Under the pieces are notes generated by a model. That model saw only the letters and a list, made by a program, of their open reading frames with translations. It did no database searches and had not been told where the DNA came from. Both the position numbers and the translations under genes were made by a program. Below, one piece after another: positions 34,383-45,010 of a DNA stretch of 64,000 bases; position 1 is the first letter of the stretch; every line of letters starts with the position of its first letter. Source of the stretch: Breviolum minutum Mf 1.05b.01 (Eukaryota > Sar > Dinophyceae > Suessiales > Symbiodiniaceae); contig DF240053.1 of NCBI GenBank assembly GCA_000507305.1, forward strand, positions 69,296-133,295, given 5' to 3'.

Positions 34383-35561
34383 TATTTAATGTATACAAAT
34401 GTGAATGTATATTTAAAAATCCATACGGTCCATACATATATAATTCCAAAAGCATTCAAATATTTCAAACGGTTAGAGTTGAATTGACTCTGTCATAATT
34501 CCAACTGATAGTCCAAAGGAACGGTTTGCAAATGAGGTTCTCACAATCTTCTCCTGATATAAACATCGATTAACAAAACAGCAAGAACCAAGCATGCGAG
34601 CCTCATTGATGAATGAGTCAGTCTTTACCAATTAGAAATCTTTGCGAACTAATCGGTAAATTGTGTGGCTATACCTTATGAGTTTAGTGATTCTCCACGT
34701 TTTTTGGCTTCTCATATCTTAATGAAATACAGCATCCCCAACTCCAAACTGGCCGCTGGTTTTGTTTGATTCGCAAGCTCTGCAGCTGGCCATCATCGTT
34801 GGCGTTTCACGTCAACAATGACTTACCGGCGACACGCCACTGCTACAGACAGCTTCTTGATTCCAAGGAGCTGAACATGCACTGCCAATTGCGCTGGGCT
34901 TTTTTTGTTACCATCACCATGATTATCTCACAAGTGCTAAAAGAAGTATGAACAAACACTAACACACGTTTGAAGATATTTAAAAAGATATACGAGGAAA
35001 TCTGAATATAGATCAAATATTTTGTGTTGTCAACATGTTCCAAGAAAAGATCTCAAACTGCAGTGACACCTTTTTAAACTTTGCCGGTGCCCAGCACAAC
35101 GCAGGCACGTGATTTTTCGGTGATGAAGATCAAAAATAGCATGGATCAACTTGGACTAATCGTCAGTGAGTTGGATTCACCATCAATCTTGCGATTGAAG
35201 ATGTAGGTGGCAAAATTTGAAATGTCCATGAAAACATGTGGTTCCTTCACAAGAGAGTCCTACTTCTGTTGAAGGTCAAGTTCACTTTACAACATGTCCC
35301 ACCTATACAAAATTGATAGAGAAAACTTGTAGTATTCTAAGCTTACAAAATTACGAACCACCATAATCAAAGCGCATATAACGTAAATTTCCTGGCCATC
35401 CATTCCTATCATTCTTCATCAACCGGCGTATCAACCGGGAAGCGACGACTCCGGCTGCGGAGATTGAATTGGGGAGTAGGAAGACTCCAATGGACCCCCG
35501 GCAGACGTGAGATGTGAAATGTTCAGATTCCACAAAAAAAAAGTTACCAAGAATCAATCAC

Positions 35562-35697
35562 CTATATAGGATCCATGGGACTGGTACGTGTATTTACCTA
35601 CATGTTTGTTGTTCTTTTAATGGTGTATATTTACCTAAATTTGGTTTATTTTCTATGGCACATGTAGGTAAATATACCATACATGGATCCTTTTGGG
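35562..35697. mobile_element. Family C element
   Basis: TATATAGGATCCATGGGACT with GTGTATTTACCTACATG is mirrored by CATGTAGGTAAATATACC and ACATGGATCCTTTTGGG. Confidence 0.7.
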
Positions 35698-35763
35698 TCA
35701 TATCTTATGCCAGGGCAGAAAAAGAAATAACGAAGCATATCAAACCAACTTGGAATCTTGTTC

Positions 35764-35900
35764 AAACTCCCCTTTCTAATTGGGTGTTCCAAAAATAGGG
35801 GTACCCCAAAATGGATGGTTTTTAGTGGAAAATCTTATCATCTGGATGATTTGGGGGTACCCCTATTTTCTGAAACACCCAATTAGAAAGGGGAGGGTTT
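35764..35900 (+). mobile_element. Family G element with extended palindromic flanks
   Basis: Beyond the usual GGGTGTTCC/GAAACACCC ends, the outer CCCCTTTCTAATT and AATTAGAAAGGGG also pair perfectly, so the palindrome reaches about 137 bp. Confidence 0.8.
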
Positions 35901-35982
35901 GGATTTGTAAAATTTCAGTCATCGGAGTCCAACGTGTCTTTCAGTTTTTTGCCGCTTATCTACAGGTTGATGACTCTCCAAC

Positions 35983-36175
35983 CATCCATGGGACGAACGG
36001 GTCTATGTACCGATCCATGAAGGGTTGATTTTTTTTTATGGTAGATTAGTAGGTACCTAGACCCTCCGTTTGGGTATCAAATTTCAGCTCCCAGGTCTGG
36101 TTTTTGTTGGTGAAGGGGCTCAAATTTCAGACCCTTGGAGGATTCAGGTAAATATACCCTTCGTCCCATGGATGG
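35983..36175. mobile_element. Family C element split by insert repeat E
   Basis: CCATGGGACGAACGGGTCTA at the left and GGTAAATATACCCTTCGTCC at the right are C ends. The E repeat (36060-36146) lies between TTAGTAGGTAC and GTAAATATACC. Confidence 0.65.
36060..36146. repeat. Insert repeat E, copy 2
   Basis: CTAGACCCTCCGTTTGGG...CCCTTGGAGGATTCAGG, matching 34283-34382. Confidence 0.6.
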
Positions 36176-36560
36176 TATGTGAAAGGATATAGCCAGACCA
36201 TCTTCCAAAGTGGAGGTGTCCATAATGTTTTTTTCCAAGCAGCTCACCATCCAACCAGGGGCCAGGAAACAACTAGTAACTAAGTTATAATTCGATTTTT
36301 TAGTTGCCCTAGGGATCCTGGCTCACCTTCTGAAAATGGTAATGGAATCCAACTACAATGCTGAGGACGTGATTGGACACCCCCAATCATGCGCTGAGAA
36401 TATGACGATTGATGCCTAGGGTTGAATTTTACAGCACAACCTTGGCCTTTCGAACCAAAAAACAACAACAACTTGCAACGGGTTTTGGGGGATTCATGTT
36501 GCTTTTTTTTTGGGGGGGGAGCAATTCTTTTCGTCGTTGTTTGTTGGCGACTTCTATCCC

Positions 36561-36990
36561 ACACCATCCATGGGACGAACGGTATATTTACGGCCAGGCT
36601 CCTTCGTTTGCCCCGGAGTGTAATATTCCTTGAAAAGTGCACTAGAAGCATGAAACCTCAAACCAACACCTAAACTTTAGAACCCCAGACGTGGATTTTA
36701 GTATGCCTTCAAGGGTGCACTAGAAGCATGAAACCCCAAACCAATCCCTAAGTCTTAAAAGCCTAAACGTGGAGTGCAGTATGAAGGTGCACCCTATGAT
36801 TTGAACCCCAAACCAGCCCCTAAAATGTAGAACCCTAAACGATGAGTGAGTACTGTTGGGCTGTGGTTCAGTGCATTGTGTCTCTGGGGCAAACGAAGGC
36901 GCCTGTGGGTATATTTACCTACAAGTTTAGCATACAAAATCAATCAAAATTCATCGGTAAATATACCGTTCGTCCCATGGATGGCATGGG
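36561..36990. mobile_element. Family C element carrying a ~300-bp insert with tandem repeats
   Basis: Outer ends CCATGGGACGAACGGTATAT and ATATACCGTTCGTCCCATGG are perfect inverted repeats. Inside, CCTTCGTTTGCCCCGGAG (36601) and its mirror CTCTGGGGCAAACGAAGG (about 36882-36899) bound three tandem units. Confidence 0.75.
36626..36850. repeat. Three tandem units of 72-78 bp
   Basis: Each unit contains GTGCACYAGAAGCATGAAAC-like sequence, CCCCAAACCA and AACCCTAAACG-like sequence. Unit starts are near 36637, 36715 and 36787. Confidence 0.75.
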
Positions 36991-37006
36991 TACGGAAACC
37001 CACACA

Positions 37007-37120
37007 TACACTCCCCAAAGTTTAACATAGCCCCTGAAAATAGGCCGGGCCCAAAAAAGGAAACCAGTATTACAACCATCCATTTTCAGGTGCTTTTGCT
37101 GTTAGTTTCAGGGAGGGTAA
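37007..37120. mobile_element. Family D element
   Basis: TACACTCCCCAAAGTTTAAC is mirrored by GCTGTTAGTTTCAGGGAGGG, and ATAGCCCCTGAAAATAGG pairs with CCATTTTCAGGTGC. Confidence 0.75.
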
Positions 37121-37474
37121 TATATCATTTCAATATCAGTCATCTCACGTCGGCCAGCCAATAAGCTTCAAAATCTCCATCAAGCAGCCGGCTCTCCGAC
37201 TCAACAATTGGCTGCCTGCGGTGCCGAGACAAATAGGTCCCGAAAAAGAGTAACCCTTAATTGATGATTCCAGGATACCTTTGGCAATTTTTTCTGAATA
37301 AGCCATGAATCTTTGAAACTTGAAGGTTTACCTTCAATGGCTCTTTTGGATACAGCACCCGTAAGTATGCAAATTTGTTTGTTCCTTTTTTGCTTGAGAT
37401 ATTCTGAGACTCAAGTAGTGATGGCTGAGTCAAAGAGATTTAGCAAGCCACAAGGAAGGGGATTCATCTACTAA

Positions 37475-37560
37475 ACTATCTAACGGAAGGGTGAATGAAC
37501 CTGTATAGCAGGGGTTGGGTCCTCCAAATAGCCAGTTCGGAGGGGTCGGGATACTTCGGC
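37475..37560 (+). mobile_element. Family F element, left end degenerate
   Basis: AAGGGTGAATGAACCTGTAT, GGGTCCTCCAAATAGCCAG and GGAGGGGTCGGGATACTTCG are in order. Confidence 0.65.
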
Positions 37561-37721
37561 TTAAATATCTGGGTAATAATTTTGGAAGGATCCCCCCAAT
37601 TCCAAGCCAAAACCTGTGTTTTTTGCCAACGGGCAGTTGCCCAGATCGTTATCTGTTAGTAAATCAAACAAACGGCAAACAGCAAACAATCATTGGTGGA
37701 ACCCCTGTAACTCTTACTCCA

Positions 37722-37822
37722 AACCATACATGTAGGGTACATTTACAGTAATCACATACATTTGATTGATTTTCATGGTAAATGTAGGCAAATATACCTT
37801 GCCTTATATGCATGCTATGGGT
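37722..37822. mobile_element. Family C element
   Basis: ACCATACATGTAGGGTACAT with ATTTACAGTAAT mirrors GTAGGCAAATATACC and ATGCTATGGGTACC. Confidence 0.6.
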
Positions 37823-38625
37823 ACCCGTTTAAGGTATCCCCACAAACCTTGCGAGAACATGAACTTGACACGTATTAAAACGACATTCCAGCGAAGGTAG
37901 TGGACCCTCCAAACACAACTTTTCCGTTAATTTTGTCAATCTGCTGTCCCCCTCCCGAGTTCCAGGGAAAATACAGTACATTCCTGTAAAACTATATGAT
38001 TCAATGAATCCCTATCCACCCCTAAGATTTGTCAAAAAAAAAAACAGACCCCCCAAATGCCAAAACGGTGACCCTTTCCTAATAGCAACAGTCAAACAAA
38101 AAACATCAACACCAGCAACCACGCGATCCAGCAATTCACAGCTGTCATGGAACTTTGGAGCCGACCCCATCAATGCCACCCCAACCCCTCCTTGAAACCA
38201 AGGTCTTAATAAGGCCCACTTGTAGTTTTAAAGAGATGGTGGTTAAGAATCCCCTAGTAAGGCGTTATATAATTTCCCCTGGGGGAGAGGGTGGCCTTGG
38301 GGAAGCCACCCTTTTTAAATTCCTCCCGTTAGAAACCCGCTGGGTCCAAGCTGCCTCGAAGAAATATGCCTCACGGAAGACCTGAAAAATGCATCCCACA
38401 AAAAACTTCAGAGAAGTTGGCGATGCGAATCTGATTCCAAGGTTCCAATTTCCTCACTTTTTTTGTTGATGTCTTCTAGATGTCTTCCATTGATACCATC
38501 CATGGGTGCTGTTGGTTGGTGGATATAATGCTTTCGGATTTTTTGCGTGCAAAATGTGCAAACGTCTGCTATTCAAGTGTCTGTCTAAGTGTGTGCTTTC
38601 AATGGATATTCTTGGAATATGTTTG

Positions 38626-38680
38626 CTAGTTGGTGGCTTCAACCCATCTCAAAAATATACTCGTCAAACTTAACCATCTC
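38626..38680 (+). mobile_element. Family A left half
   Basis: CTAGTTGGTGGCTTCAACCC and ATATACTCGTCAAACTTAACC are present; the right end is lost. Confidence 0.45.
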
Positions 38681-38741
38681 CCAATCATCTCTCATCTGAA
38701 TGGAACTATGGAAATTCTACACCCTGCGGATTTTTTAGTAC

Positions 38742-38839
38742 CTCGAGCCTCCAAGAATCATGTTTCAGTGGAACACGGCTACCATTAAAGACTATAGTTT
38801 CTCTTGCAATAGGGTCATGTTCCACTTCCATATCCTTTT
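38742..38839 (-). CDS. Candidate 98-bp exon
   Basis: On the - strand acceptor AATCCTCCAG and donor GTACTAAAA bound an open frame reading KDMEVEHDPIARETIVFNGS, then RVPLKHDSWRLE. The composition is protein-like but no domain is recognised. Confidence 0.4.
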
Positions 38840-38866
38840 CTGGAGGATTCTGATGGGAGGGAAGGC

Positions 38867-38966
38867 AATATGCTAGGCAACTAACACATCCCACCAAAAT
38901 GGAAAAAGAAAAGTCATCGACTCAAAAGTGCCTGAGGATGGGAAATGTTAGTTCCCAGGAGGGTAC
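38867..38966. mobile_element. Family D element
   Basis: GGCAACTAACACATCCC at the left is mirrored by GGGAAATGTTAGTTCCCAGG at the right; the core GAAAAGTCATCGACTCAAAA matches the copy at 40985. Confidence 0.65.
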
Positions 38967-39011
38967 TTGGCAACTTGAGTTCAAGCTTTTTTTGGGTGTT
39001 TTTTTCTTTAC

Positions 39012-39055
39012 ATGTATCCCATCGGGAAAAATCCATTTATAAGTCGTAACGTCTC
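39012..39055 (-). CDS. Candidate 44-bp microexon
   Basis: On the - strand, AACTTCAG and GTAAAG bound 44 bases reading DVTTYKWIFPDGIH after two leading bases. Length and splice sites resemble the kinase microexons, but no motif is recognised. Confidence 0.35.
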
Positions 39056-39134
39056 CTGAAGTTGCTACTCCGGGGCCATGGGTCAATATGGGAGTATCAA
39101 CTAACACTTAACAAACACTTAACATACTTAACAT

Positions 39135-39207
39135 AGCATCCATGTCTGGAATATATACCTATAGCAACCATATGTGGGTAGATATATCATACGTGGATGG
39201 TATGAGA
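39135..39207. mobile_element. Family C element, diverged
   Basis: CATCCATGTCTGGAATATAT is mirrored loosely by AGATATATCATACGTGGATG. Confidence 0.5.
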
Positions 39208-39640
39208 TTAACATATTGCTTGGGCTGATTTATTTCTGCAAGATTCAATAATATGGAGGCAATACTTGCCGAGCAGTGACAAACCGCTTGAAAAAGGGCA
39301 TCCCAAAAGGAAGGCTGAAAACCATTCACTACATATATCACGTCCCTTAAAAAAAACAACAGTCTCAAAAACTACATGACACCTAAAAGTAAACTTCCCT
39401 TACATACGTACCTGGACTTCAAAAGAAAACTGGGCTATCTATGGCTATCTCTTACATCCAGAACCAACCTTCATTTCAGTAATCCATCAAATAACGAAAC
39501 GACAATCCCCTGGGGCTTTCGGCCTTTCCGATGGCATCGGCCGCGACGCGTTCGTGCTCCTGAAAAAACACATCCAGGTTGGAGCGTACCATCGTACATA
39601 TTAAAAAACACGAACCATGGTAGAATGGAACACAGCAAAC

Positions 39641-39751
39641 AACTGGGGGGTTCCAAAAATAATGGTACCCCAAAATGGATGGTTTATAATGGAAAACCCT
39701 ATTAAAATAGGTGATTTGGGGGTACCATCATTTTAGGAAACCCCCAACTGT
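39641..39751 (+). mobile_element. Family G long-hairpin element
   Basis: ACTGGGGGGTTCCAAAAATA is mirrored by CATTTTAGGAAACCCCCAAC; the flanks AACAACT/AACTGTT also nearly pair. Confidence 0.8.
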
Positions 39752-39859
39752 TTCAAAGGCAGCTTGTTTTTTTTCGCGACAACATGGGGGGCATCTTGTT
39801 GCGTAAAAATGCACTGCTTACCGCGAAGAAATGGAATTTCCAAACAACGAAACACCCAT

Positions 39860-39957
39860 GCCCATAGCATTCATGGGACTGGTATATTTACATACATTTG
39901 GTTATATGATTTTTATGGTAAATGTAGGTAGATATACCATGCATGGATTCTATGGGA
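39860..39957. mobile_element. Family C element, well preserved
   Basis: CCCATAGCATTCATGGGACT with GGTATATTTACATAC is mirrored by GTAGGTAGATATACCATGC and ATGGATTCTATGGG. Confidence 0.75.
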
Positions 39958-40067
39958 TGATAATCCATGACAAACTATATGAACAGTGAGAAACAATGAC
40001 AAACAATGACAAACAGTCCATATCCCCATGAAATCAAGAACATATATGTTAATGTAAGTCGCAAAAA

Positions 40068-40218
40068 GAAGGATATCGTCGGCGAATCTCAGATTCAAGA
40101 GTGTGTGCATGCCATCTTGAAAATCCATACCAGCATTTTTTATACTGGCTAGCCTCCAGATGTGCCAATGGCGCGTTTTTAGGGTGGGTCGCCTCCTAAA
40201 ATTCCCTATATAAACATT
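40068..40218 (-). CDS. Reverse transcriptase fragment (non-LTR type) with F-A-D-D box
   Basis: The - strand reads RRRPTLKTRHWHIW, then NAGMDFQDGMHTLLNLRFAD and DILLFA. L-x-F-A-D-D-I-L-L-F-A is the catalytic Y/F-x-D-D motif (domain C of the palm) of non-LTR retrotransposon reverse transcriptases, with a typical G-M-D-F-x-D-G lead-in. No complete ORF, endonuclease or RNase H part is seen nearby, so this is a relic or a single exon of a spliced element-derived gene. The frame runs on to about 39913 without family character. Confidence 0.6.
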
Positions 40219-40439
40219 CAATGTTGATGTGAAGATATGCGAAGTATATATGTTCAACCTCCCCCTTCCAGACCAACCGCAAAGTCAAGGACAACCACCT
40301 CTCACGCGAAGTTTATCAACATTTCTCACGAGAGCATATTGAAGAAATCCAATCACTGTATCCCTGATTGGACCGGCCATTTTTTTTGTGGATCCCTATG
40401 AATCTCTACTTAAAACGTATATATCTACCATACAAAAAT

Positions 40440-40591
40440 GGGTCCCACAGGTTTGACCGACTGACTCGTCGTCGTTGGGCTGCGCTTCGGCACCTCCAGG
40501 TCCACCATGAGGTCATGCGCTTCATCAGGAAGACCATCATCCTCCTGGCGGAGGAATGGATGGAGGATGGGGGTGGAACCTCACCCCCATG
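40440..40591 (+). CDS. Open GC-rich segment, hypothetical
   Basis: After CCCACAG the + strand reads FDRLTRRRWAALRHLQVHHE, then RKTIILLAEEWMEDGGG and stops at TGA. It is GC-rich against an AT-rich background. It may be an exon, or a relic linked to the reverse transcriptase fragment just before it. Confidence 0.3.
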
Positions 40592-40984
40592 ACTTGGTTG
40601 TACGTATGTGGTTAGTTGTGGGGGGGTAATTTCTAAGCCATTATAGTATAGTTAAGGGGGGTAATCCAAGGCATTCTATATAGTATAGTTAAGGGACGAA
40701 CAGTATATATATCTGCCTATATAGATTGAGTTGATTTCCGTGGAACACGTAATATATGGGTTGCCCCTCCCCGGGCCCCAGGATGCTGGCTCTTCACCAG
40801 CAGGATGACATTACATGTTTAGTAGGGGATCCATATGTTGTCATAGGTTGGATCTGCCCCACGGGATGCTGGCTCGTCACCGCAAGGAGTAGGGAATCCC
40901 AACCTGAACCTGAATTTGCAACGATGGCATCCTAGGTAGGGAGTAGATCCAAGTTATACGTGCTTAGCCAGAAATACCCACCAG

Positions 40985-41082
40985 GGTGCACGAAGTAACA
41001 TATCCCACCAAAACCGGAAAAAGGAAAATCATGGACTCAAAAGTGTCTTGGGAAACTGATATCTTTGTTTCCAGGAGAGTAG
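40985..41082. mobile_element. Family D element, diverged
   Basis: GAAGTAACATATCCCACC and GATATCTTTGTTTCCAGGAG are the ends; the core AAAATCATGGACTCAAAAGT matches the copy at 38867. Confidence 0.55.
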
Positions 41083-41579
41083 TGTTTGGATTCAACCTTT
41101 ACATACCTTTACACATGGTAACACAAAAACAATACATGTGTTACACTCATCATGATGGATGGTAAGTTGGAACCTACGGTCTTAGAAAAACCAATGAAGA
41201 AGAATCAACGAGGCTAGTAAGTGGCAGTGACTACCTCAGCCACTCTTTAGCAGTAGAGAACACCTCCTAGTAGCTGCTACATGATACCGACCCCCGATGC
41301 TTCTTGTTTATGTTTTCAACCAAAATACCAATACAGTAAAGATACCAAATGATAATAGGCAAGAAACGAGAGCTGGACTGCAAAATGATGATAGTTTTTG
41401 ATATCTAACTACTTCTACGAGTGCTGGACTTCTGAATCCAATGATTCACCCAAGGTCAGGATACCCAGGGCCACGTTGTTTAAATATCATGAAGCAAATG
41501 TTTTGTTGTTTTTTCTTCCGTGGCCTCCCAACAACTTATTTTTGTTTGCTGTTATTCAATTTGTGCATTGAAACCCGCA

Positions 41580-41665
41580 AAACTGGCTATTTTGAAGACC
41601 TATACACCCCTGCTTCATACAGGTTCATTCACCCTTCCATTGGAGGGTCCAATGATTCCTAGGGT
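41580..41665 (-). mobile_element. Family F element, reverse orientation
   Basis: AAACTGGCTATTTTGAAGAC, CATACAGGTTCATTCACCC and TTGGAGGGTCCAATGATTCC are the reversed F blocks, ending CTAGGGT. Confidence 0.65.
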
Positions 41666-41849
41666 GACATAAATTCAAATCGCCTTTTGAAGAAACCCAT
41701 CCCACCCGACCATCCCACCGTTTTCGAAACCTGCACATGTCTCAAGTCTGGAGTTGAACTCACACCGATTGTGCCTTTTCCACCTTGGGAAAACTGAGTT
41801 TTGGAAATGGAAGTTGACATTTTTCAACTTCCATTTTTGCAAATGATCT

Positions 41850-41941
41850 GGAAAAATGGCATATTTACCTACAGTCCTTGCTTAATTTTATGGAAAAATT
41901 AGTAGGTGCAGTAAATATACCAGTCACATGGATCCTCTGGG
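41850..41941. mobile_element. Family C element
   Basis: GGCATATTTACCTACAG mirrors GTGCAGTAAATATACCAGTC, ending CATGGATCCTCTGGG. Confidence 0.65.
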
Positions 41942-42556
41942 ATTGAATTCTTCTTTACTTTTATTTACAAAAATTTACTTTGTTCGTATCCTCTTAATGT
42001 TGATAGTTTTGAATTTGTTTTTTTTCAATTTGTTGATAACTTCATATGTTCGTAATCAATAACATCAAATATCTGCTGTGCATGAGTATTTAGTTTATGA
42101 AAATGACGGTTTTCAAGTTGAAACCAAAACATGGAATGCGTTAACGATGTTATTGTTGTCAAATCAAATTTCTCTAGAATTCTACATAAAAATAACTAAT
42201 ATGGCAACATAACATGTTGATATTGAAATCATGAACTTAAGGTTTGCCTTTTAAATCACCATCAACAAAAACACTGAAAATAATCATTTGGTACCACTAA
42301 CATTTCGTTGTTTCCATCTGTTTTTTTTTTCAAATCAAATGATATCACATTAACAAAAAACATGCTATTGACAATGTGAACCCTGTCCTACAAAGGGTCC
42401 AAACCGATGCCCATTTGGGTCCAACATAGCTAGCTATGCCCGGTCCGTGGGATGCGAAAAAAATTGAAATCAATCCAGCTCCCCAAAGGGGGAGAGCTGA
42501 CGGAATGGAAGTTCCACTCGTATCGTACCAAAACCACAAATACCAGGTGATTCAAA

Positions 42557-42660
42557 CCCACAGGATTTCCATGGGACGAACGGTATATTTACGTACATGA
42601 ATATGTTGATTTTTAAAATAAGTGTATATATGTATATAAACCATACATGGATCCTATGGG
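42557..42660. mobile_element. Family C element
   Basis: CCCACAGGATTTCCATGGGA with CGGTATATTTACGTAC is mirrored by ATATAAACCATACATGGATC and CCTATGGG. Confidence 0.7.
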
Positions 42661-42908
42661 AAAGTGACACTTTCTATCCCCCAGTTGGAGGTCACCAACA
42701 ACCTTTGATTTCGGGTCACGTTTTCACCATCCCAAAAAAAACACCAGCTGAATTGCCAGGTACACAACCTTTTCTTCAAACAACAAAAGTCCATGAGGTT
42801 TTCAACACATGGCAAGTTTCACAACCTTCCATGATTTGAAAAAAAAACAAGTTCCAAAAGTTGTACAAAAAACATGATTTGTTGGATCAGTAAATTTGTT
42901 GTATTTCC

Positions 42909-43004
42909 CAAAGGGTTCCCATGGAACTGGTATCTTTACAGTACCTATACAAATATTAACAAGTCATGTAGGTAAAATATAGCGTCGTCCCATGGATCCA
43001 ATGG
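42909..43004. mobile_element. Family C element
   Basis: CCCAAAGGGTTCCCATGGAA with GGTATCTTTACAG is mirrored by GTAGGTAAAATATAGCG and CCCATGGATCCAATGGG. Confidence 0.7.
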
Positions 43005-44402
43005 GAAATCGAACACATGAATCGTTCTTTTTACGTTAAAGTAATAGGCAAAAAAAATGTTCGTCACATGGGAATCCTATATGGGTTTGATTCATTATAA
43101 AATAAATATCTGGGCAAATTCCGAAACCTGAATTAAAGGCATTTTTGAAGGATTCCCTTACTTTTCACCATGTAGGGTGACCTCGACTGAGGTCGCTATA
43201 AGTTGCGGTTCCACAACTTGGTTACTACTTGGTCATGGCTGGTTGAGAATCCCCACCAGCAAACGCCGATCGCATCCATGGCGCCTGGCAGCGTGACCAT
43301 GTGGGGGGGAGGTATAGGTGAGGAATCCTATTAATCAAGGGGCAATGGGGTCTACCCGTTTGTTAGAGTGCATGGTCCGAATATGATGCAATTCAAATCT
43401 CAACTCCCCAAAATGGGTGAAGTCTTGGTCTCTACCTCAAAACTGTCTACATCTTAATATAGGCCTCTGCCTCAGCCTTGGTTTCCGCCTCAGGGATGGC
43501 CTGAGCCTCAGCTTTAGCGTCAACCTCGACCTTGGCATCAGCTGCAAACCTGTTTCTGTTCAAATTTGAGCACATTTTTTTTTGGTAATTTCCTTCTACA
43601 TTTTCAAAACATGTCAAGGTTCCCTTCTGCACCGGTCAGTTCTGACATCCTAATCCTCTAAAAGATACGTCCTTCAGGTTGGTGCGGTTGCTTGGATACA
43701 TCAGCAGTCTTTGCTGAAATCAATTTTGCCGGCCCCCGTTTGCCAGCATACACCATCGCGAATCGCAACGTGAAACTAAAAGGCGCGAAATCACTGGCTA
43801 ATCAAACAAAAATCGTCAAAATGCACTGGCAATGTGATCAATCACACGGCGACAAAAAGCCGCACCAACGAATACCAGTTGTAAAAAACGACGAAATTTG
43901 AACACTGAACTTCGAAACTATTAAAGAGGATGTTTGGAGATTGCATGAGATTGGTTCCTTCCGGCCGGTGCAGCTACTCATAGCCACACATTCCGCAAGC
44001 CAAATATCACATCATCAAACTCTTTTACTACTGAGAACCTGTGAAGAAAGTCACTACGGATAACCTGCGAACAAAAAACATTAAAATACTATCTTTTGAA
44101 ATAAAACAAAAATTGATGTAAAATGGCAATGCTGACGACGTGATACCTGAGCAAAATGCTCGCCTACGGTGTCTCTTCAGGAAAAAACCAACACTGAAAA
44201 GTCTCTTCCTATTGTTTCCTTGCATCAATCCTGCATGCAGGAGATCTTCCTTGCTTGAATCGATGTCTCAAAGTGCCCTGCCGCTGTACAGACAGAGCAT
44301 GTCAATGAATGTATCTTTCAGTTCTCCCATGCAGCCCTGTCAGATGATCAGCCATGAAGATCAAGATCAATGCCAAGAGACTTGGAAACAGTGGGAAAAG
44401 AT

Positions 44403-45010
44403 TCAGCTCTGAAGCTTAGTAGACTCGACGAGCACAGCTTCCTCCATCTCATCTGTGCACCGGGGAAGTACGTGATTTTCATCACCTGCAGGCAGAGCAG
44501 CCTGTGATTGATTATGTGCTGCTCTTTGTACTGCTACTTCATTCTGAATTTGTTGCGGATTCAAACCTAACCCTGGAAGAAGGCCCGACCATCCATCTGC
44601 CAATTTTCTCGCATCTGGCAAAAGCTTGCAATCCTTTTCAGCAGATCTGAATCTCCACAGTTGTTCTTCATGACCATCACAAGTCGGGAAAGAACTGTTG
44701 CCGCTTGTTTCGCAACACCTGGTCGAGGAGTCCTCCTGAAATGATGCCGATGCTTCTCCCTCTTAACCTGTTCTGAAGGGCTGGGCCACCTTCATGCAAG
44801 CCAAGAATCTGGAGAGTGACTTGGGTTGTCATCACCAATTGGCCTCCATGAGGCTGCAAAAGATCAGAGTCCATCGGGCTCATCGCAAGGTTCATGGAGC
44901 GAACAGCGTAGCTACCACATGAAGAGTGGCACCAACGTTCTGCCCTTACGGCAAGGCTTGCTCATGCGGAGTTTTCTCTCAGCAGCTGATTTGTCCTGAG
45001 AAAGTCGTCA
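44403..45010 (-). pseudogene. Two-part coding region with in-frame TGA, hypothetical, possibly a pseudogene
   Basis: The - strand is strongly protein-like. After an acceptor TTTCTCAG near 45002 it reads TNQLLRENSA, then a TGA, then ASLAVRAERWCHSSC, SMNLAMSPMDSDLLQPHGGQ, LQILGLHEGGPALQNRLRG and GIISGGLLDQVLRNKRQQFF, ending at a stop near 44677. A second frame resumes at about 44630 with DCKLLPDARKLADGWSGLLP and runs to a TGA at 44403. A GT donor in GACTTGTGATG would join the two parts. The region is GC-richer than its neighbours. I do not recognise the family. The internal TGA means a pseudogene, a missed intron or a sequence error. Confidence 0.45.

Larger units (their letters stand above)
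33574..38741. other. Element-dense stretch, some elements nested
   Basis: C, D and G elements with secondary insertions dominate. The - strand at 35375-35510 reads SIGVFLLPNSISAAGVVASR and could be an exon, with no motif recognised. Nothing else supports a gene. Confidence 0.45.
40219..44402. other. Element-rich stretch without a firm gene
   Basis: Besides the open segment at 40440 there are C, D and F elements and long AT-rich unique sequence (41940-42350). The - strand at 43460-43545 reads ADAKVEVDAKAEAQAIPEAE after GTTTGCAG, a low-complexity alanine/glutamate exon candidate, and the + strand at 43692-43901 is open for 69 codons. Confidence 0.4.

Noticed and set aside
44970-44976. TGA as a selenocysteine codon
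   Set aside because: The flanking residues (alanine on both sides) do not resemble a selenoprotein site and no SECIS-like hairpin was identified; a pseudogene or missed intron is simpler.
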